Source: Pusillimonas sp. UBA3987
Lineage (GTDB): Bacteria; Pseudomonadota; Gammaproteobacteria; Burkholderiales; Burkholderiaceae_B
Direction of reading: 5' to 3'
Length of the DNA stretch: 64,000 nt
Assembly (NCBI GenBank): GCA_002384935.1
Contig: DGCD01000014.1
Coordinates: 62,001-126,000 of the forward strand
Program-made: the position numbers and the translations under genes
In this document: one piece after another, positions 17,985 through 26,653 of the stretch
How the letters are laid out: each line of letters begins with the position of its first letter
Numbering within the stretch: position 1 is the first letter of the stretch
The notes under the pieces: generated by a model
Seen by the model: the letters and a program-made list of their open reading frames with translations, nothing else
Told to the model about the DNA's origin: nothing
Database searches by the model: none

Positions 17985-19589
17985 TTAGGCCAGCATGGGT
18001 TTGCGACCCAGCGGCCAGGGGCTGTTTTCATCGTGCCATTCAATAATGCGGTGCCGATCTTTCTGCACCACGTCTTGAATGGAACGCACCGCATCGGCGT
18101 GACCACCCAAGCGGGTGTAGTCATCGAGCTTCATGGAGAACTCGATCGGCGCCACAATGGCGGGCGTCGGCACATAGCCAAAAGCGTTGTCGGGCATGCG
18201 CAATACGTCGACCATGACGGTAATACCGCCGCCGGGCCAGATGTAGGCAGGTGCGCCGCCGCACGTGACATTCACCAGCGACGTTTTAATGGAATTGGTA
18301 AGCCAGATGGGATTCTCGGTAACACCGGCACGCAATGAACCGCCCGCCCCCGCCAGGAACAATACACTGGCCAGCGACGGCTCGCAGTTCTCGCCAATGC
18401 GATCCACCGTTATCTGCAAGGCATCGGGCATTGGCTTGCGTTGCGGCTTCAATTCGTCGTCGAGTTCGTAGTATTCCGCGTTTTCACCGGTCGTAGAGGT
18501 GATGAGCATGCGCAAGCCCGGCCAGGCCACATCGGGGTTGAAACTTTCAATAATTGAGAGCGGGTCTGAAATATCAGTGCCTCCCCATCCGTTGCCGGGG
18601 TTTGCCACCTGGAAGTAGCGTCCCGGCGTGGATTTGCGACCTTTCATCTTGATGCCGGTGGGCGGAATATCGAGGCAACGGCCGGCCTGGTGCTCGCTGA
18701 GCACGCCGGTAATATGATCGTCGACCACCACGACCTCGTCGGTGTGACCAAACCATTGCTTGGCAAAAATGCCGATGGCCGCCGAACCACAGCCTACCCG
18801 CATCCGCTTTTCTTCCACACCATCGACAATGGGCGCCTTGCCGGCCTGCACCACCAGTTGCGCGCCCCCGTCGATCGACAATTCAACCGACTCTTTATTA
18901 CCCAGCGCCATCATCATGTCGCATGTCATGCGACCTTCTTTCTTGCTGCCGCCGGTTAAGTGGTGCACACCGCCCAATGACAGCATTTGCGAACCATATT
19001 CCGCCGTTGTGACATGGCCCACGATTTCGCCCTTGAAGCGAATATTCGATTGTTCCGGGCCCAGATAGCGATCGGTATCGATTTTGACCTTAAAACTGCA
19101 ATAGCTGAAGATGCCTTCAGTTACCACGGTAACCATATCGACACCGCTTGCCTTGGACGACACAATAAACGGTGCCGGTTTGTAATCGGGGTAAGTGGTG
19201 CCCGAGCCGACGCCGCTGACGAACAAATCATTCGGATCGGAAACAGCATTGTCTTGAACGTCGCGCGTGCGGGCATTGACCAGGCCCTCGGGCGCATCAC
19301 CGGCAACAGGCTCGTGACGCGTGGCAAGGCCCGTGTCATCAAGACGACGCATCAGGATAACGGGGTCGATCCGCACCAGGTTGCCGTCTTCATTGCCCCA
19401 ACGATCACAGGCGCCAGTGCGGCCATCGGTAATCTGGCACAGCACCGGACAAGCGTTGCACTCTACCTTGTTCGTGGCCATTTTCTCGCTGCGGGGCTTA
19501 GACTTTTCCAACACCGTTGGTCCCGACGTGCCGGACGTGGTGTCGTCCATGTTATCCATGCTGTGATCGATTTTTGTGTGCTCAGTCAT
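17985..19589 (-). CDS. hnr: 6-hydroxynicotinate reductase-like iron-sulfur protein
   Basis: This 534-residue protein has an N-terminal cysteine cluster C44-x2-C47-x3-C51-x9-C61 (VECNACPVLCQ to TGACDRWGN), suited to a [4Fe-4S] centre. A long conserved body contains GSGTTYPDYKPAPFI, GHVTTAEYGSQ and GNGWGGTDI. I recognise it as the family annotated 6-hydroxynicotinate reductase, which in Eubacterium barkeri uses reduced ferredoxin to make 1,4,5,6-tetrahydro-6-oxonicotinate. The ATG at 19589 is preceded by AGGAG; an upstream in-frame ATG (19622) lacks this. DTTSGTS at residues 16-22 resembles an ApbE flavinylation motif with Thr in place of Ala. It is the first gene of the operon. The actual substrate is uncertain. 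Confidence 0.75.
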   Translation of the reverse strand: MTEHTKIDHSMDNMDDTTSGTSGPTVLEKSKPRSEKMATNKVECNACPVLCQITDGRTGACDRWGNEDGNLVRIDPVILMRRLDDTGLATRHEPVAGDAPEGLVNARTRDVQDNAVSDPNDLFVSGVGSGTTYPDYKPAPFIVSSKASGVDMVTVVTEGIFSYCSFKVKIDTDRYLGPEQSNIRFKGEIVGHVTTAEYGSQMLSLGGVHHLTGGSKKEGRMTCDMMMALGNKESVELSIDGGAQLVVQAGKAPIVDGVEEKRMRVGCGSAAIGIFAKQWFGHTDEVVVVDDHITGVLSEHQAGRCLDIPPTGIKMKGRKSTPGRYFQVANPGNGWGGTDISDPLSIIESFNPDVAWPGLRMLITSTTGENAEYYELDDELKPQRKPMPDALQITVDRIGENCEPSLASVLFLAGAGGSLRAGVTENPIWLTNSIKTSLVNVTCGGAPAYIWPGGGITVMVDVLRMPDNAFGYVPTPAIVAPIEFSMKLDDYTRLGGHADAVRSIQDVVQKDRHRIIEWHDENSPWPLGRKPMLA

Positions 19590-19725
19590 TTCTGACAACT
19601 CCTTGTGCTGTGTGCACGCCACCCACTTACCATGTGTTAGTTACATTTATATTTTATAAACACTATATTTGATAATAGCTTAAAAGAATTTTGACGACAA
19701 TAATTCTAGTGTATACGTGCAAATT
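19590..19725 (-). promoter_or_regulatory. Promoter region of the reductase operon
   Basis: This AT-rich gap, much richer in A/T than its flanks, separates the reductase-like gene from the upstream cysteine hydrolase gene. It includes TTATATTTTATAAACACTAT and the elements AACACTA (about 19660) and TAGTGTATAC (about 19708), which form partial inverted halves. A promoter is very likely here because the operon changes function at this point and the reductase has its own strong ribosome site. No exact start can be fixed. Confidence 0.4.
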
Positions 19726-20403
19726 TTACGCCCACAAGCTCGAAACATCGTCGGCCATCACCACATCACCGAACAAGGTCTGAACATTATTCAAGGTGGC
19801 GTTGTGCTCTTCATCGGTTAGCGTGGCGTTTGCATCGGCCAAAAACACCACCTGATAATTCAGTTGCTGTGCATCGCGCGCGGTGCTTTCAGAACAACAA
19901 TTAGTCATGGTCCCGGAAATAATCACGGTTTCAATACCGCGCTCTTTCAATATGCGGTGCAGTTCACTGGTGCCGGGGGTAAAACCGCTAAAGCGGGTTT
20001 TATTTACGATCAAGTCATCATCCTGCACTTCCAGCTCTGACCACAGTTGGTGCCCATGCGTCCCTTCCCAAAACGCTTCGGCAGAAGCGCGTTTGGATTC
20101 AGGCGAGGAAATCACGCTGTACCAAACCGTCCACGGCGTCGCCTCGGTTTCGTCGTAGGTAAAACGCAAGAACACATTCAGCCCGCCGGCCTGACGCACC
20201 TGCGCACTCACCTTATTGATGTTGGGCACAATTTCACGCGCGAGCGGGATCTCTACCGCGCCCCCGGGCTCGACAAACCCATTTTGCATGTCTACGATCA
20301 AGTGGACAGTCTTGCCTGGATCAATCCGATGAAAGGCTCTGACGCGGCCACGATGACCGCGGCTGCGTTCAACAAAATCCGGGTTCAGTTGAATCTTATG
20401 CAT
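19726..20403 (-). CDS. Isochorismatase-fold cysteine hydrolase (amidohydrolase), copy 1
   Basis: The 225-residue protein has the Asp-Lys-Cys triad of the isochorismatase-like hydrolases: Asp in LIVDMQNGFV, Lys in IVNKTRFSGF and Cys in GTMTNCCSES. Members with cysteine hydrolyse amides such as nicotinamide, maleamate, N-carbamoylsarcosine or ureidoacrylate. I prefer the second ATG (20403) because AAGGA sits six bases upstream. Its start overlaps the end of the LivM gene by 8 bases, so it is co-expressed with the importer. In this island it would release ammonia from an amide substrate or intermediate. Confidence 0.85.
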   Translation of the reverse strand: MHKIQLNPDFVERSRGHRGRVRAFHRIDPGKTVHLIVDMQNGFVEPGGAVEIPLAREIVPNINKVSAQVRQAGGLNVFLRFTYDETEATPWTVWYSVISSPESKRASAEAFWEGTHGHQLWSELEVQDDDLIVNKTRFSGFTPGTSELHRILKERGIETVIISGTMTNCCSESTARDAQQLNYQVVFLADANATLTDEEHNATLNNVQTLFGDVVMADDVSSLWA

Positions 20404-21463
20404 TGACATTCCTTGTTTCAGAGTTCTTTGTGGTTCCCGGCGATGCGCCCGACGAAGCCGTTATTGAACGATCGCCACCACGCAACGGATTACGCCACTT
20501 ACGTGGCAACGGCAGCTTGAATAAGCGCCCGAAAATACCTTCAGGCATCACGACAACCGTAATAATGAACAGCACACCCAGCGTCAACAACCAATACGCG
20601 CCTAAAGCGTTCGACAACAGGCTTTCCACCCAACGCACCAGAATCACGCCCAGAAAGGCAGCCATCAGCACGCCACGGCCACCCACGGCCACCCAAATCA
20701 GCACTTCAGTAGACAACGCCATCCCAATAACAGCTGGCGACACAAAACCAAACTGCGCAGTGAACAAGGCCCCTGCGTAACCCGCCATCGCACCCGAGAA
20801 CGTAAAAGCCAGCACTTTGAAGTCGGTTGTTTTGTAGCCAAACGAAGTCGTTCTTATTTCGTTGTTGCGGATACCCGCCAGCACAGCCCCTAACGGTGAT
20901 CGCTGGAAAAACAAAGCCACCAGGTAAATCAGCAATGCGGAAATGAGCACTACATAGAACATCTCGTTCGTCGTCATCATGTCGCCATCGCGCCAACCCG
21001 CAAACAAAGGCGGCACACCCAACAAACCGTCGAACCCGCCAATAAACTCAATACGTTGCGCCACAATTTCAACAACCACGGCAGCGCATAAAGTCACAAT
21101 AGCGAAGAACGCGCCCGACAAACCCCGCCCCACAAAGAGCATTTTGCCCAGAATATAAGCTGCTATGGCTGGCCCGACCGTAGCCAGCAGCAAGCCCATA
21201 ATTTGCGAACCGCCAAACCAGGTAAATTTTTCCAATGTAGTCAAGGCCATGAGGTACGCACCCAAACCAAAGAAAATAGCCTGGCCGAAACACAAAATAC
21301 CTACCTGCCCCCAAATAAAAGCCAGACTCATGGCCAAAATGCCGTAGGTAAGATATTGACCGAACTGACTTACCGTCCACTCGTCCAGCGCCAGCGGCGC
21401 CAAGAACAGTAGTACCCAAACGAGCACGGTTAAATTGACGCCTAAAAAACCTTGCTTATTCAT
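20396..21463 (-). CDS. Branched-chain amino acid-type ABC transporter permease, LivM family
   Basis: The 355-residue membrane protein has the LivM core (LTYGILAMSLAFIWGQVGILCFGQAIFFGLGAY) and a C-terminal run VMPEGIFGRLF. The listed frame opens 17 codons earlier, but the ATG at 21463 has GGAAG seven bases upstream and starts one base after the LivH stop. It pairs with the LivH gene to form the channel. The residues after the last helix are a charged 30-residue tail. It is part of a complete five-gene importer that extends to 25021. Confidence 0.9.
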   Translation of the reverse strand: MNKQGFLGVNLTVLVWVLLFLAPLALDEWTVSQFGQYLTYGILAMSLAFIWGQVGILCFGQAIFFGLGAYLMALTTLEKFTWFGGSQIMGLLLATVGPAIAAYILGKMLFVGRGLSGAFFAIVTLCAAVVVEIVAQRIEFIGGFDGLLGVPPLFAGWRDGDMMTTNEMFYVVLISALLIYLVALFFQRSPLGAVLAGIRNNEIRTTSFGYKTTDFKVLAFTFSGAMAGYAGALFTAQFGFVSPAVIGMALSTEVLIWVAVGGRGVLMAAFLGVILVRWVESLLSNALGAYWLLTLGVLFIITVVVMPEGIFGRLFKLPLPRKWRNPLRGGDRSITASSGASPGTTKNSETRNVNA

Positions 21464-21464
21464 A

Positions 21465-22319
21465 TCAACGCTTCCGGGTAATGAGGCCTTCCGGGAAAAG
21501 GCGAATAAGGACAATAGCCAGGACGAACACCGCTACCTGCGCTGCCACTTGGGTATCAATAGAGGAAATAACAGTATTGGTAGAACCAATCAGGCCCACA
21601 CCAAGAACAACCCCCATAAGGTGAGCTACGCCGCCGACCATAATGGCCAGGAACGCCGGAATCAGGAAGCCGCCCCCCATTTGCGGATCCACGCTCATAA
21701 TGGGCGCCATCACGGCACCCGCGAAGCCGGCCAGCGCAGCGCCAAAGGCGAAGGTCCAGCGATCCATGCTGCGTGTATTCAAACCCAATGAAGCTGCCAT
21801 CGCACGATTGGCAATCACGCCTCGCACCGCCAGGCCCAGGTGCGTTCGATAGAACACAAGGAAAACCGCCAGCGTAACCAGCAACGCCATCCCCATAATG
21901 AATAGACGCATCGAGGGATACACCACGCCCAGGATATTGACTGGTTCAGGAATGGGATTCACGATGCTCTGTGACGTTGGCCCAAAGCCGATCACAATGG
22001 CTTGTTTAATCACAATCGACAACCCCCACGTTGCCAGAATCGTATCGATGAAACGGTGGTAAACGTGCCGGATGACAAACTGCTCGATCACAACACCAAT
22101 CACCGCCAAAACAAGCGGCGCCAGAATAAGCGATAGCCAATACGGCATCTCCATCGCCTGGACAGCCAGTACGGTATAAGCGCCCAACAGAAAAAACTCA
22201 CCGTGCGCCATATTGATGACATTCATCAGGCCGAAAATCACCACCAGCCCCAGCGCCACCAACAGTAAGCTCAGGGAATAACTCAATGTATCCAGGCCCA
22301 GTTCAATTGCAAATTCCAT
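21465..22319 (-). CDS. Branched-chain amino acid-type ABC transporter permease, LivH family
   Basis: The 284-residue membrane protein has the LivH signature LLVALGLVVIFGLMNVINMAHG and ends LIRLFPEGLITRKR. It resembles the UrtB/LivH type and should form half of the importer channel. GGAG lies six bases before the ATG. It is flanked by the LivF ATPase and LivM genes, all on the same strand with minimal gaps. Confidence 0.92.
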   Translation of the reverse strand: MEFAIELGLDTLSYSLSLLLVALGLVVIFGLMNVINMAHGEFFLLGAYTVLAVQAMEMPYWLSLILAPLVLAVIGVVIEQFVIRHVYHRFIDTILATWGLSIVIKQAIVIGFGPTSQSIVNPIPEPVNILGVVYPSMRLFIMGMALLVTLAVFLVFYRTHLGLAVRGVIANRAMAASLGLNTRSMDRWTFAFGAALAGFAGAVMAPIMSVDPQMGGGFLIPAFLAIMVGGVAHLMGVVLGVGLIGSTNTVISSIDTQVAAQVAVFVLAIVLIRLFPEGLITRKR

Positions 22320-22337
22320 TTATTGCTCCGTAGAAAC

Positions 22338-23045
22338 TCAGACCGACAGGTACTTGTGTATCGGTGCCGGATCATCGCGCAAAGCCTGTACGTCTTGCGT
22401 TTCGTACACCACTTGGCCGTTCTCCATGAAAAGACAGCGGTTCGCCATGCCCAATACCAGCTCCATATTCTGCTCAACCAGCAAAATCGTGAGCCCTTGC
22501 TCTTTGGCTATTTCGCTCAGCACGCGTCCGATGTCCTGAACGATTGAAGGCTGGATCCCTTCCGAGGGCTCATCAAGCAACAACAGTTTGGGCTTGGCAA
22601 TTAACGCCCGCACAATGGCCAGCTGCTGCTGTTGTCCTCCGGAAAAACTGCCGGCACGCTGGTTACGACGCTCGCGCAAAATAGGGAACAGATCAAAGGC
22701 CCAGTCAGGGATCTCCTTTGACATACCAGGGTGACCCAGCAACCCCATGCGCAAATTTTCCTCTACAGTGAAGTCAGAAAAAATATCGCGCCCCTGAGGT
22801 ACGTAACCCATGCCCAAACGGGCAATTTCATACGGCTTTTTCCCGGCAAGCTCCTGACCGTCAAAGAGCATGGCGCCCTGGGACGTCCCAACGTGGCCCA
22901 TCAAGGCTTTCAGCAGTGTGGTTTTACCCATGCCATTGCGGCCCAGCAGGGCCACCACCTCACCTTTCTTGATCGACATGGAAAAACCATCCAGCACCCG
23001 ACTGCCCGCCAGATAACCTGCAATAACATTTTCGACTTTCAGCAT
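22338..23045 (-). CDS. ABC transporter ATP-binding protein, LivF family
   Basis: The 235-residue ATPase has Walker A GRNGMGKTT, the signature SFSGGQQQQLAIVRAL and Walker B LLLLDEPSEG followed by the H-loop region. The IQPSIVQDI segment is typical of LivF. It energises the importer together with the LivG gene, whose stop it overlaps by one base (TAATG). Confidence 0.93.
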   Translation of the reverse strand: MLKVENVIAGYLAGSRVLDGFSMSIKKGEVVALLGRNGMGKTTLLKALMGHVGTSQGAMLFDGQELAGKKPYEIARLGMGYVPQGRDIFSDFTVEENLRMGLLGHPGMSKEIPDWAFDLFPILRERRNQRAGSFSGGQQQQLAIVRALIAKPKLLLLDEPSEGIQPSIVQDIGRVLSEIAKEQGLTILLVEQNMELVLGMANRCLFMENGQVVYETQDVQALRDDPAPIHKYLSV

Positions 23046-23779
23046 TACGCGCTTCCTCCCAGATACGCGGCAACGACTTCCGGATCATGTTGAATATCGT
23101 CCAGCGAACCTTCACGCACAATGCGGCCACGCAACATCACCACCAGCCGGCAATCCAACGCACGCACAAAACTCATGTCATGCTCGATAACCAGTACAGT
23201 CTTGCCATACTCGGTTTGCAAACGGCGTACCAATGCCGCTGTTTTTTGTGTTTCAGGGACCGACATTCCAGCCGTCGGCTCATCGAGCATGATGAGATCC
23301 GCATCGTAAGCAAGCAGCATGGCGATTTCCAGCCATTGCTTCTCGCCATGCGCCAGGGTTTCAACAGTATCGGTCGCCTTGTTTGTCAGGCCGCACAACT
23401 CAAGTAGTTCAGCTAGCCTCTCTGTCGGGCTTGCAAACAGCGTAGACATAACCCCGGCTTTGCCCCCGCGCCCTGCCAAGGGAATCATCAGGTTTTCCAC
23501 CACGCTTAGCTCTGGATACACACCGGGAATTTGAAATTTGCGCGAAATGCCGCGCCGGGCCACCAAGTAGGCCGGCATGCCGGTAACCTCGCTGCCATTC
23601 AGGAAAACCTGACCCTCTTCAGGGCGCAGGTTCCCCGTAATAATATTGAACAGCGTGGTTTTGCCACAGCCATTCGGCCCAATAATGCAGTTAACCGTAC
23701 CCGGCTGAACGGCCAGCGAAAGGCCATGCAACACGGTGATACCGCCAAAGCGTTTCACAATAGATTTAACTTCCAGCAT
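23045..23779 (-). CDS. ABC transporter ATP-binding protein, LivG family
   Basis: The 244-residue ATPase has Walker A GPNGCGKTT, Walker B ADLIMLDEPTAGMS and the C-terminal VREGSLDDIQHDPEVVAAYLG typical of LivG/UrtD. The signature segment LAHGEKQWLEIAMLLA is the UrtD/LivG variant of LSGGQ. It is coupled to LivF and lies 33 bases after the binding-protein gene. Confidence 0.93.
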   Translation of the reverse strand: MLEVKSIVKRFGGITVLHGLSLAVQPGTVNCIIGPNGCGKTTLFNIITGNLRPEEGQVFLNGSEVTGMPAYLVARRGISRKFQIPGVYPELSVVENLMIPLAGRGGKAGVMSTLFASPTERLAELLELCGLTNKATDTVETLAHGEKQWLEIAMLLAYDADLIMLDEPTAGMSVPETQKTAALVRRLQTEYGKTVLVIEHDMSFVRALDCRLVVMLRGRIVREGSLDDIQHDPEVVAAYLGGSA

Positions 23780-23812
23780 GGCGCCCCCTTGTTACACGAC
23801 TCCACATCACCC

Positions 23813-25021
23813 TCAGGCAGCGCATTGCTGGGACGCTTTAATCAACCCCATGTCTTCCAGAACATGCATCTTGCCCCCTTTGGCCTGGGCAATCAGAATG
23901 TTCAAGTCGGCATGACGATCGCTTGCGCGCAGGGTTACCTCGCCGTTACCTGACATCAGGGTCTGACCTACGATGGCGTCGGTAATGGCTTCCTTGTCGG
24001 CAGAGTTCGCTTTCTTGATTGCCTCGATATAAAACTGCGCCATGGTGTAGTGCGCATCCACTGTGTTACTCACAATGGCATCCTCGCCGAACCGATCGCG
24101 CACTTTCTTGACAAGCGCCTTTGCTTCGGGCTTATCAAGCGCTTCAGTGAAGTTGCATACGGTGTAAATGCCTTCGGACTCATTCGGCGTCAAGCCCGCC
24201 AGATAATTCTCGCTGAAACCGAAGAACGCGACTTTCACCTTATCCTGCAGGCCAGCCGCGGCGAACTGCTTAATGAATGTCACGGCATCGGCACCCACAA
24301 TCGACATGACCACCACATCGGCGCCCGACGACTCAATTTTGCGCAAGGTGCTGGTGTAATCTTTGACACCCCATGGGGTGTATTCTTCAGCCACCACCTT
24401 CGATCCCTTCTCAGCGGCCACTTTACCGATGGCTTCATTGATCTTGCGCGGCCAAACATAGTCACTGCCTATAAGAAACATGTTTGTACCCACATTCTCA
24501 GACAGATAAGGAATGAAAGTGCTGACCCACTGATCGGGCACCGAGCTGTATAGCGTGATATAGCGGCTGCATGTACCACCTTCATAGTCGGTAGCGTAAA
24601 GCAAAGGGGTTTTATAACGCTCCACCAATGGCTGAATGGCATCTCGCTCTGCACTGCTAACCGGTCCGATAATGGCATTGACCCGGTAACGGCGGATCAA
24701 CTCATTCGTACGCTCAACCGCAGTCTTGGGATCGGTTTTGGTATCGGCGCGAATCATTTCAAACATGCGGCCACCCAGAATGCCCCCCGACTCATTCACC
24801 TCTTCCAGTGCCAGCCGTATCGCTTGGCCACCCTGTTCGCCCAAAGCCTCCAGTCCGCCCGAAAACGGTTGCAGAATACCGACCTTAATCGTCTCTTCGG
24901 CCCGTGACAATGCGGGCAGGCCCACCAAGCCCGCCCCCATGACGCCAGCCGAAGCGAGCATTAAAGAGCGCCTGCGCGGGCTCACAATGGAAGAACGGGT
25001 AGGGATGTGTTTATTGCTCAT
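23813..25021 (-). CDS. Periplasmic substrate-binding protein, AmiC/UrtA-like, probable Tat signal
   Basis: The 402-residue protein has an N-terminal signal with twin arginines (SPRRRSLMLASAG) and cleavage near ALSRA/EE, suggesting Tat rather than Sec export. The mature part is a type I binding fold of the amide/urea-binding group: ILQPFSGGLEALGEQG, AIIGPVSSAERDAIQPLVER and GSDYVWPRKINEAIGK are close to AmiC/UrtA-type proteins. AAGGAG precedes the ATG by six bases. Its cargo could be an amide or N-heterocycle, given the two neighbouring amide hydrolases. It is the promoter-proximal gene of the importer operon. Confidence 0.88.
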   Translation of the reverse strand: MSNKHIPTRSSIVSPRRRSLMLASAGVMGAGLVGLPALSRAEETIKVGILQPFSGGLEALGEQGGQAIRLALEEVNESGGILGGRMFEMIRADTKTDPKTAVERTNELIRRYRVNAIIGPVSSAERDAIQPLVERYKTPLLYATDYEGGTCSRYITLYSSVPDQWVSTFIPYLSENVGTNMFLIGSDYVWPRKINEAIGKVAAEKGSKVVAEEYTPWGVKDYTSTLRKIESSGADVVVMSIVGADAVTFIKQFAAAGLQDKVKVAFFGFSENYLAGLTPNESEGIYTVCNFTEALDKPEAKALVKKVRDRFGEDAIVSNTVDAHYTMAQFYIEAIKKANSADKEAITDAIVGQTLMSGNGEVTLRASDRHADLNILIAQAKGGKMHVLEDMGLIKASQQCAA

Positions 25022-25061
25022 GTCTTGCTCCTTGTTTTTTGTAAATCGCGCTTTTGCGCGT

Positions 25062-25140
25062 GTATGTACGTATCAGGTATCAGTTCAATCAATTCACTCT
25101 TGCGTTACATACGTATTTCAGCTTCAAACGACTGATACGT
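25062..25140 (-). promoter_or_regulatory. Promoter region of importer operon with repeated ACGTATCAG elements
   Basis: The 153-base gap before the binding-protein gene holds ACGTATCAG at 25068-25076 and its exact inverted copy CTGATACGT at 25132-25140. A TACATACGTAT palindrome-like element lies between them, and GTATCAG is repeated directly just after the first copy. Such clustering suggests one or more operator sites for the nearby regulator. Regulator identity is unknown. Confidence 0.35.
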
Positions 25141-25174
25141 TTTTCGGCACCGAATACATTGGGCCAGGAACCAC

Positions 25175-25816
25175 TCATGTACATTCCACAAGCGCCAGCT
25201 CTGTGCCCTGCGTGAACGACTGAATAATTGAGTCGGAGCGGGAAACAACTCCGAAATGCGTGGCAATGTCATATAAGGAAGATGCCTGCTCCCTGGGCCC
25301 GGTAGCCGCCACGCCGTCTTCAACAACCACTACGCGATAGCCCAGGAAAAACGCGTCGTGAACCGTTGAACGCACGCAGATATTAGTCACGACACCCATT
25401 ACCACCAAAGTGTCGACACCCAGATCCTTTAGCGTTAAATCCAGATCGGTATTAAAGAATCCCGAGAAGCGCCGCTTGGTAACGTAATGATCCCCGCTCT
25501 CTTGCTCCAACTCGTCCACAATGGCCGAGCCCCATTCCCCTTCCATGCAATGCGGCGTACGTTTTAAGAATTCGCGATCGTGTTTCATACCATGACGATG
25601 CTTGTCTTGAATATGCACCACCGGTACGCTCGCCTCACGCGCTGCGCGCATCACTGCGTTCTGAGGTGGATACAAAACTTCGGCACCGGGCAACATCATC
25701 GCGCCACCAGGGGTACAGAAATCGTTGATCATATCGACTACCAACACAGCCGTTCGCGACACATCCAGCGCCACGGCTTGATCAGACTGACGATGCTCGG
25801 AAAATGATGAAGTCAT
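25175..25816 (-). CDS. Isochorismatase-fold cysteine hydrolase (amidohydrolase), copy 2
   Basis: The 213-residue protein has the catalytic triad Asp in VVDMINDFC, Lys in VTKRRFSGF and Cys in VVTNICVRST. It differs clearly from the copy at 19726-20403 apart from these motifs, so they are not recent duplicates. The GMKHDREFLKRTPHC segment is like that of pyrimidine or nicotinamide-type amidohydrolases. It lies between the TetR gene and the importer operon on the same strand. Probable function is hydrolysis of an amide or ureido bond. Confidence 0.83.
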   Translation of the reverse strand: MTSSFSEHRQSDQAVALDVSRTAVLVVDMINDFCTPGGAMMLPGAEVLYPPQNAVMRAAREASVPVVHIQDKHRHGMKHDREFLKRTPHCMEGEWGSAIVDELEQESGDHYVTKRRFSGFFNTDLDLTLKDLGVDTLVVMGVVTNICVRSTVHDAFFLGYRVVVVEDGVAATGPREQASSLYDIATHFGVVSRSDSIIQSFTQGTELALVECT

Positions 25817-25846
25817 ACTCTAGTCCTAATCAATAAAAAGAATGAA

Positions 25847-26605
25847 TCATGAAGAAGGTGTCTCTACCGATACCAAACACTTCCCTTCGGCAAAAGGGGC
25901 GCTGTGCATCGTGCCAGCACTCATTTGCCGAACCGAACGCAGCGTGACGTCGGTAATAAATGCCTTCCAATGCGCCAGATTCTCGGCCGAACGCAGATCC
26001 ACATTCAGAAATGCACTGAGCGTGAAGCGATTCGACAGATAAAAATAACCCAATGCCGCAATCTCGATGTACAAGTCACGCGCACTGACATCATGACGGA
26101 ACAAGCCTTTTTTCACCCCGGCCGCCAAGACCTGATCCAGCACCTCTACGGCCGGCGACGACAGTTTGGATACCCGGGCCGATTTCCTGATGTGCTTGCC
26201 CTGCTGCAGATTCTCGCTATTGAGCAGTGTGATCATTTCAGGATGATCAAGGTAATATTGCCAAACGAAATGCACCACGGTGGTCAGCGCTTCTTCCGGA
26301 TCGTTCAGGTCGAACGCCAGCTCGGCCTCGGCGTCATTCATGCGGGCGTACGCCGTTTCAAGCACCTCGACAAACAGGCGCTCCTTGCTACCGAAGTAGT
26401 AATAAATCATGCGGTCGTGCGTGCGCGACAGCTTCGAAATTTGCTCGATTTTGCCGCCGGCAAAGCCATGGCGGGAAAACACGCGTGTGGCGGCGCGCAA
26501 TATGGCATCCCGGGTTTTTTGCGCGCGCGCCTGGCCAACAACCGCAACCGGCATGGTTGCCTTACGCCGGACGCGCGAAGAGGTTTTATTGATGCTTGTT
26601 GCCAT
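25847..26605 (-). CDS. TetR family transcriptional regulator, paralogue of the one at 12502-13203
   Basis: The 252-residue protein has a basic N-terminal tail, a TetR helix-turn-helix at about residues 33-80 (IEQISKLSRTHDRMIYYYFG, SKERLF) and a C-terminal domain sharing NSENLQQGKHI, ALGYFYLSNRFTLSAFL and the DLRSAENLAHW end with the other regulator. It is divergent from fdxA and upstream of the hydrolase and importer genes. It probably controls these divergent units through the element at 26654-26695. Confidence 0.88.
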   Translation of the reverse strand: MATSINKTSSRVRRKATMPVAVVGQARAQKTRDAILRAATRVFSRHGFAGGKIEQISKLSRTHDRMIYYYFGSKERLFVEVLETAYARMNDAEAELAFDLNDPEEALTTVVHFVWQYYLDHPEMITLLNSENLQQGKHIRKSARVSKLSSPAVEVLDQVLAAGVKKGLFRHDVSARDLYIEIAALGYFYLSNRFTLSAFLNVDLRSAENLAHWKAFITDVTLRSVRQMSAGTMHSAPFAEGKCLVSVETPSS

Positions 26606-26653
26606 GGCGCTATTCAGAAACTATGATTGAGGCCATTCTGGGGGCGTAAATAA

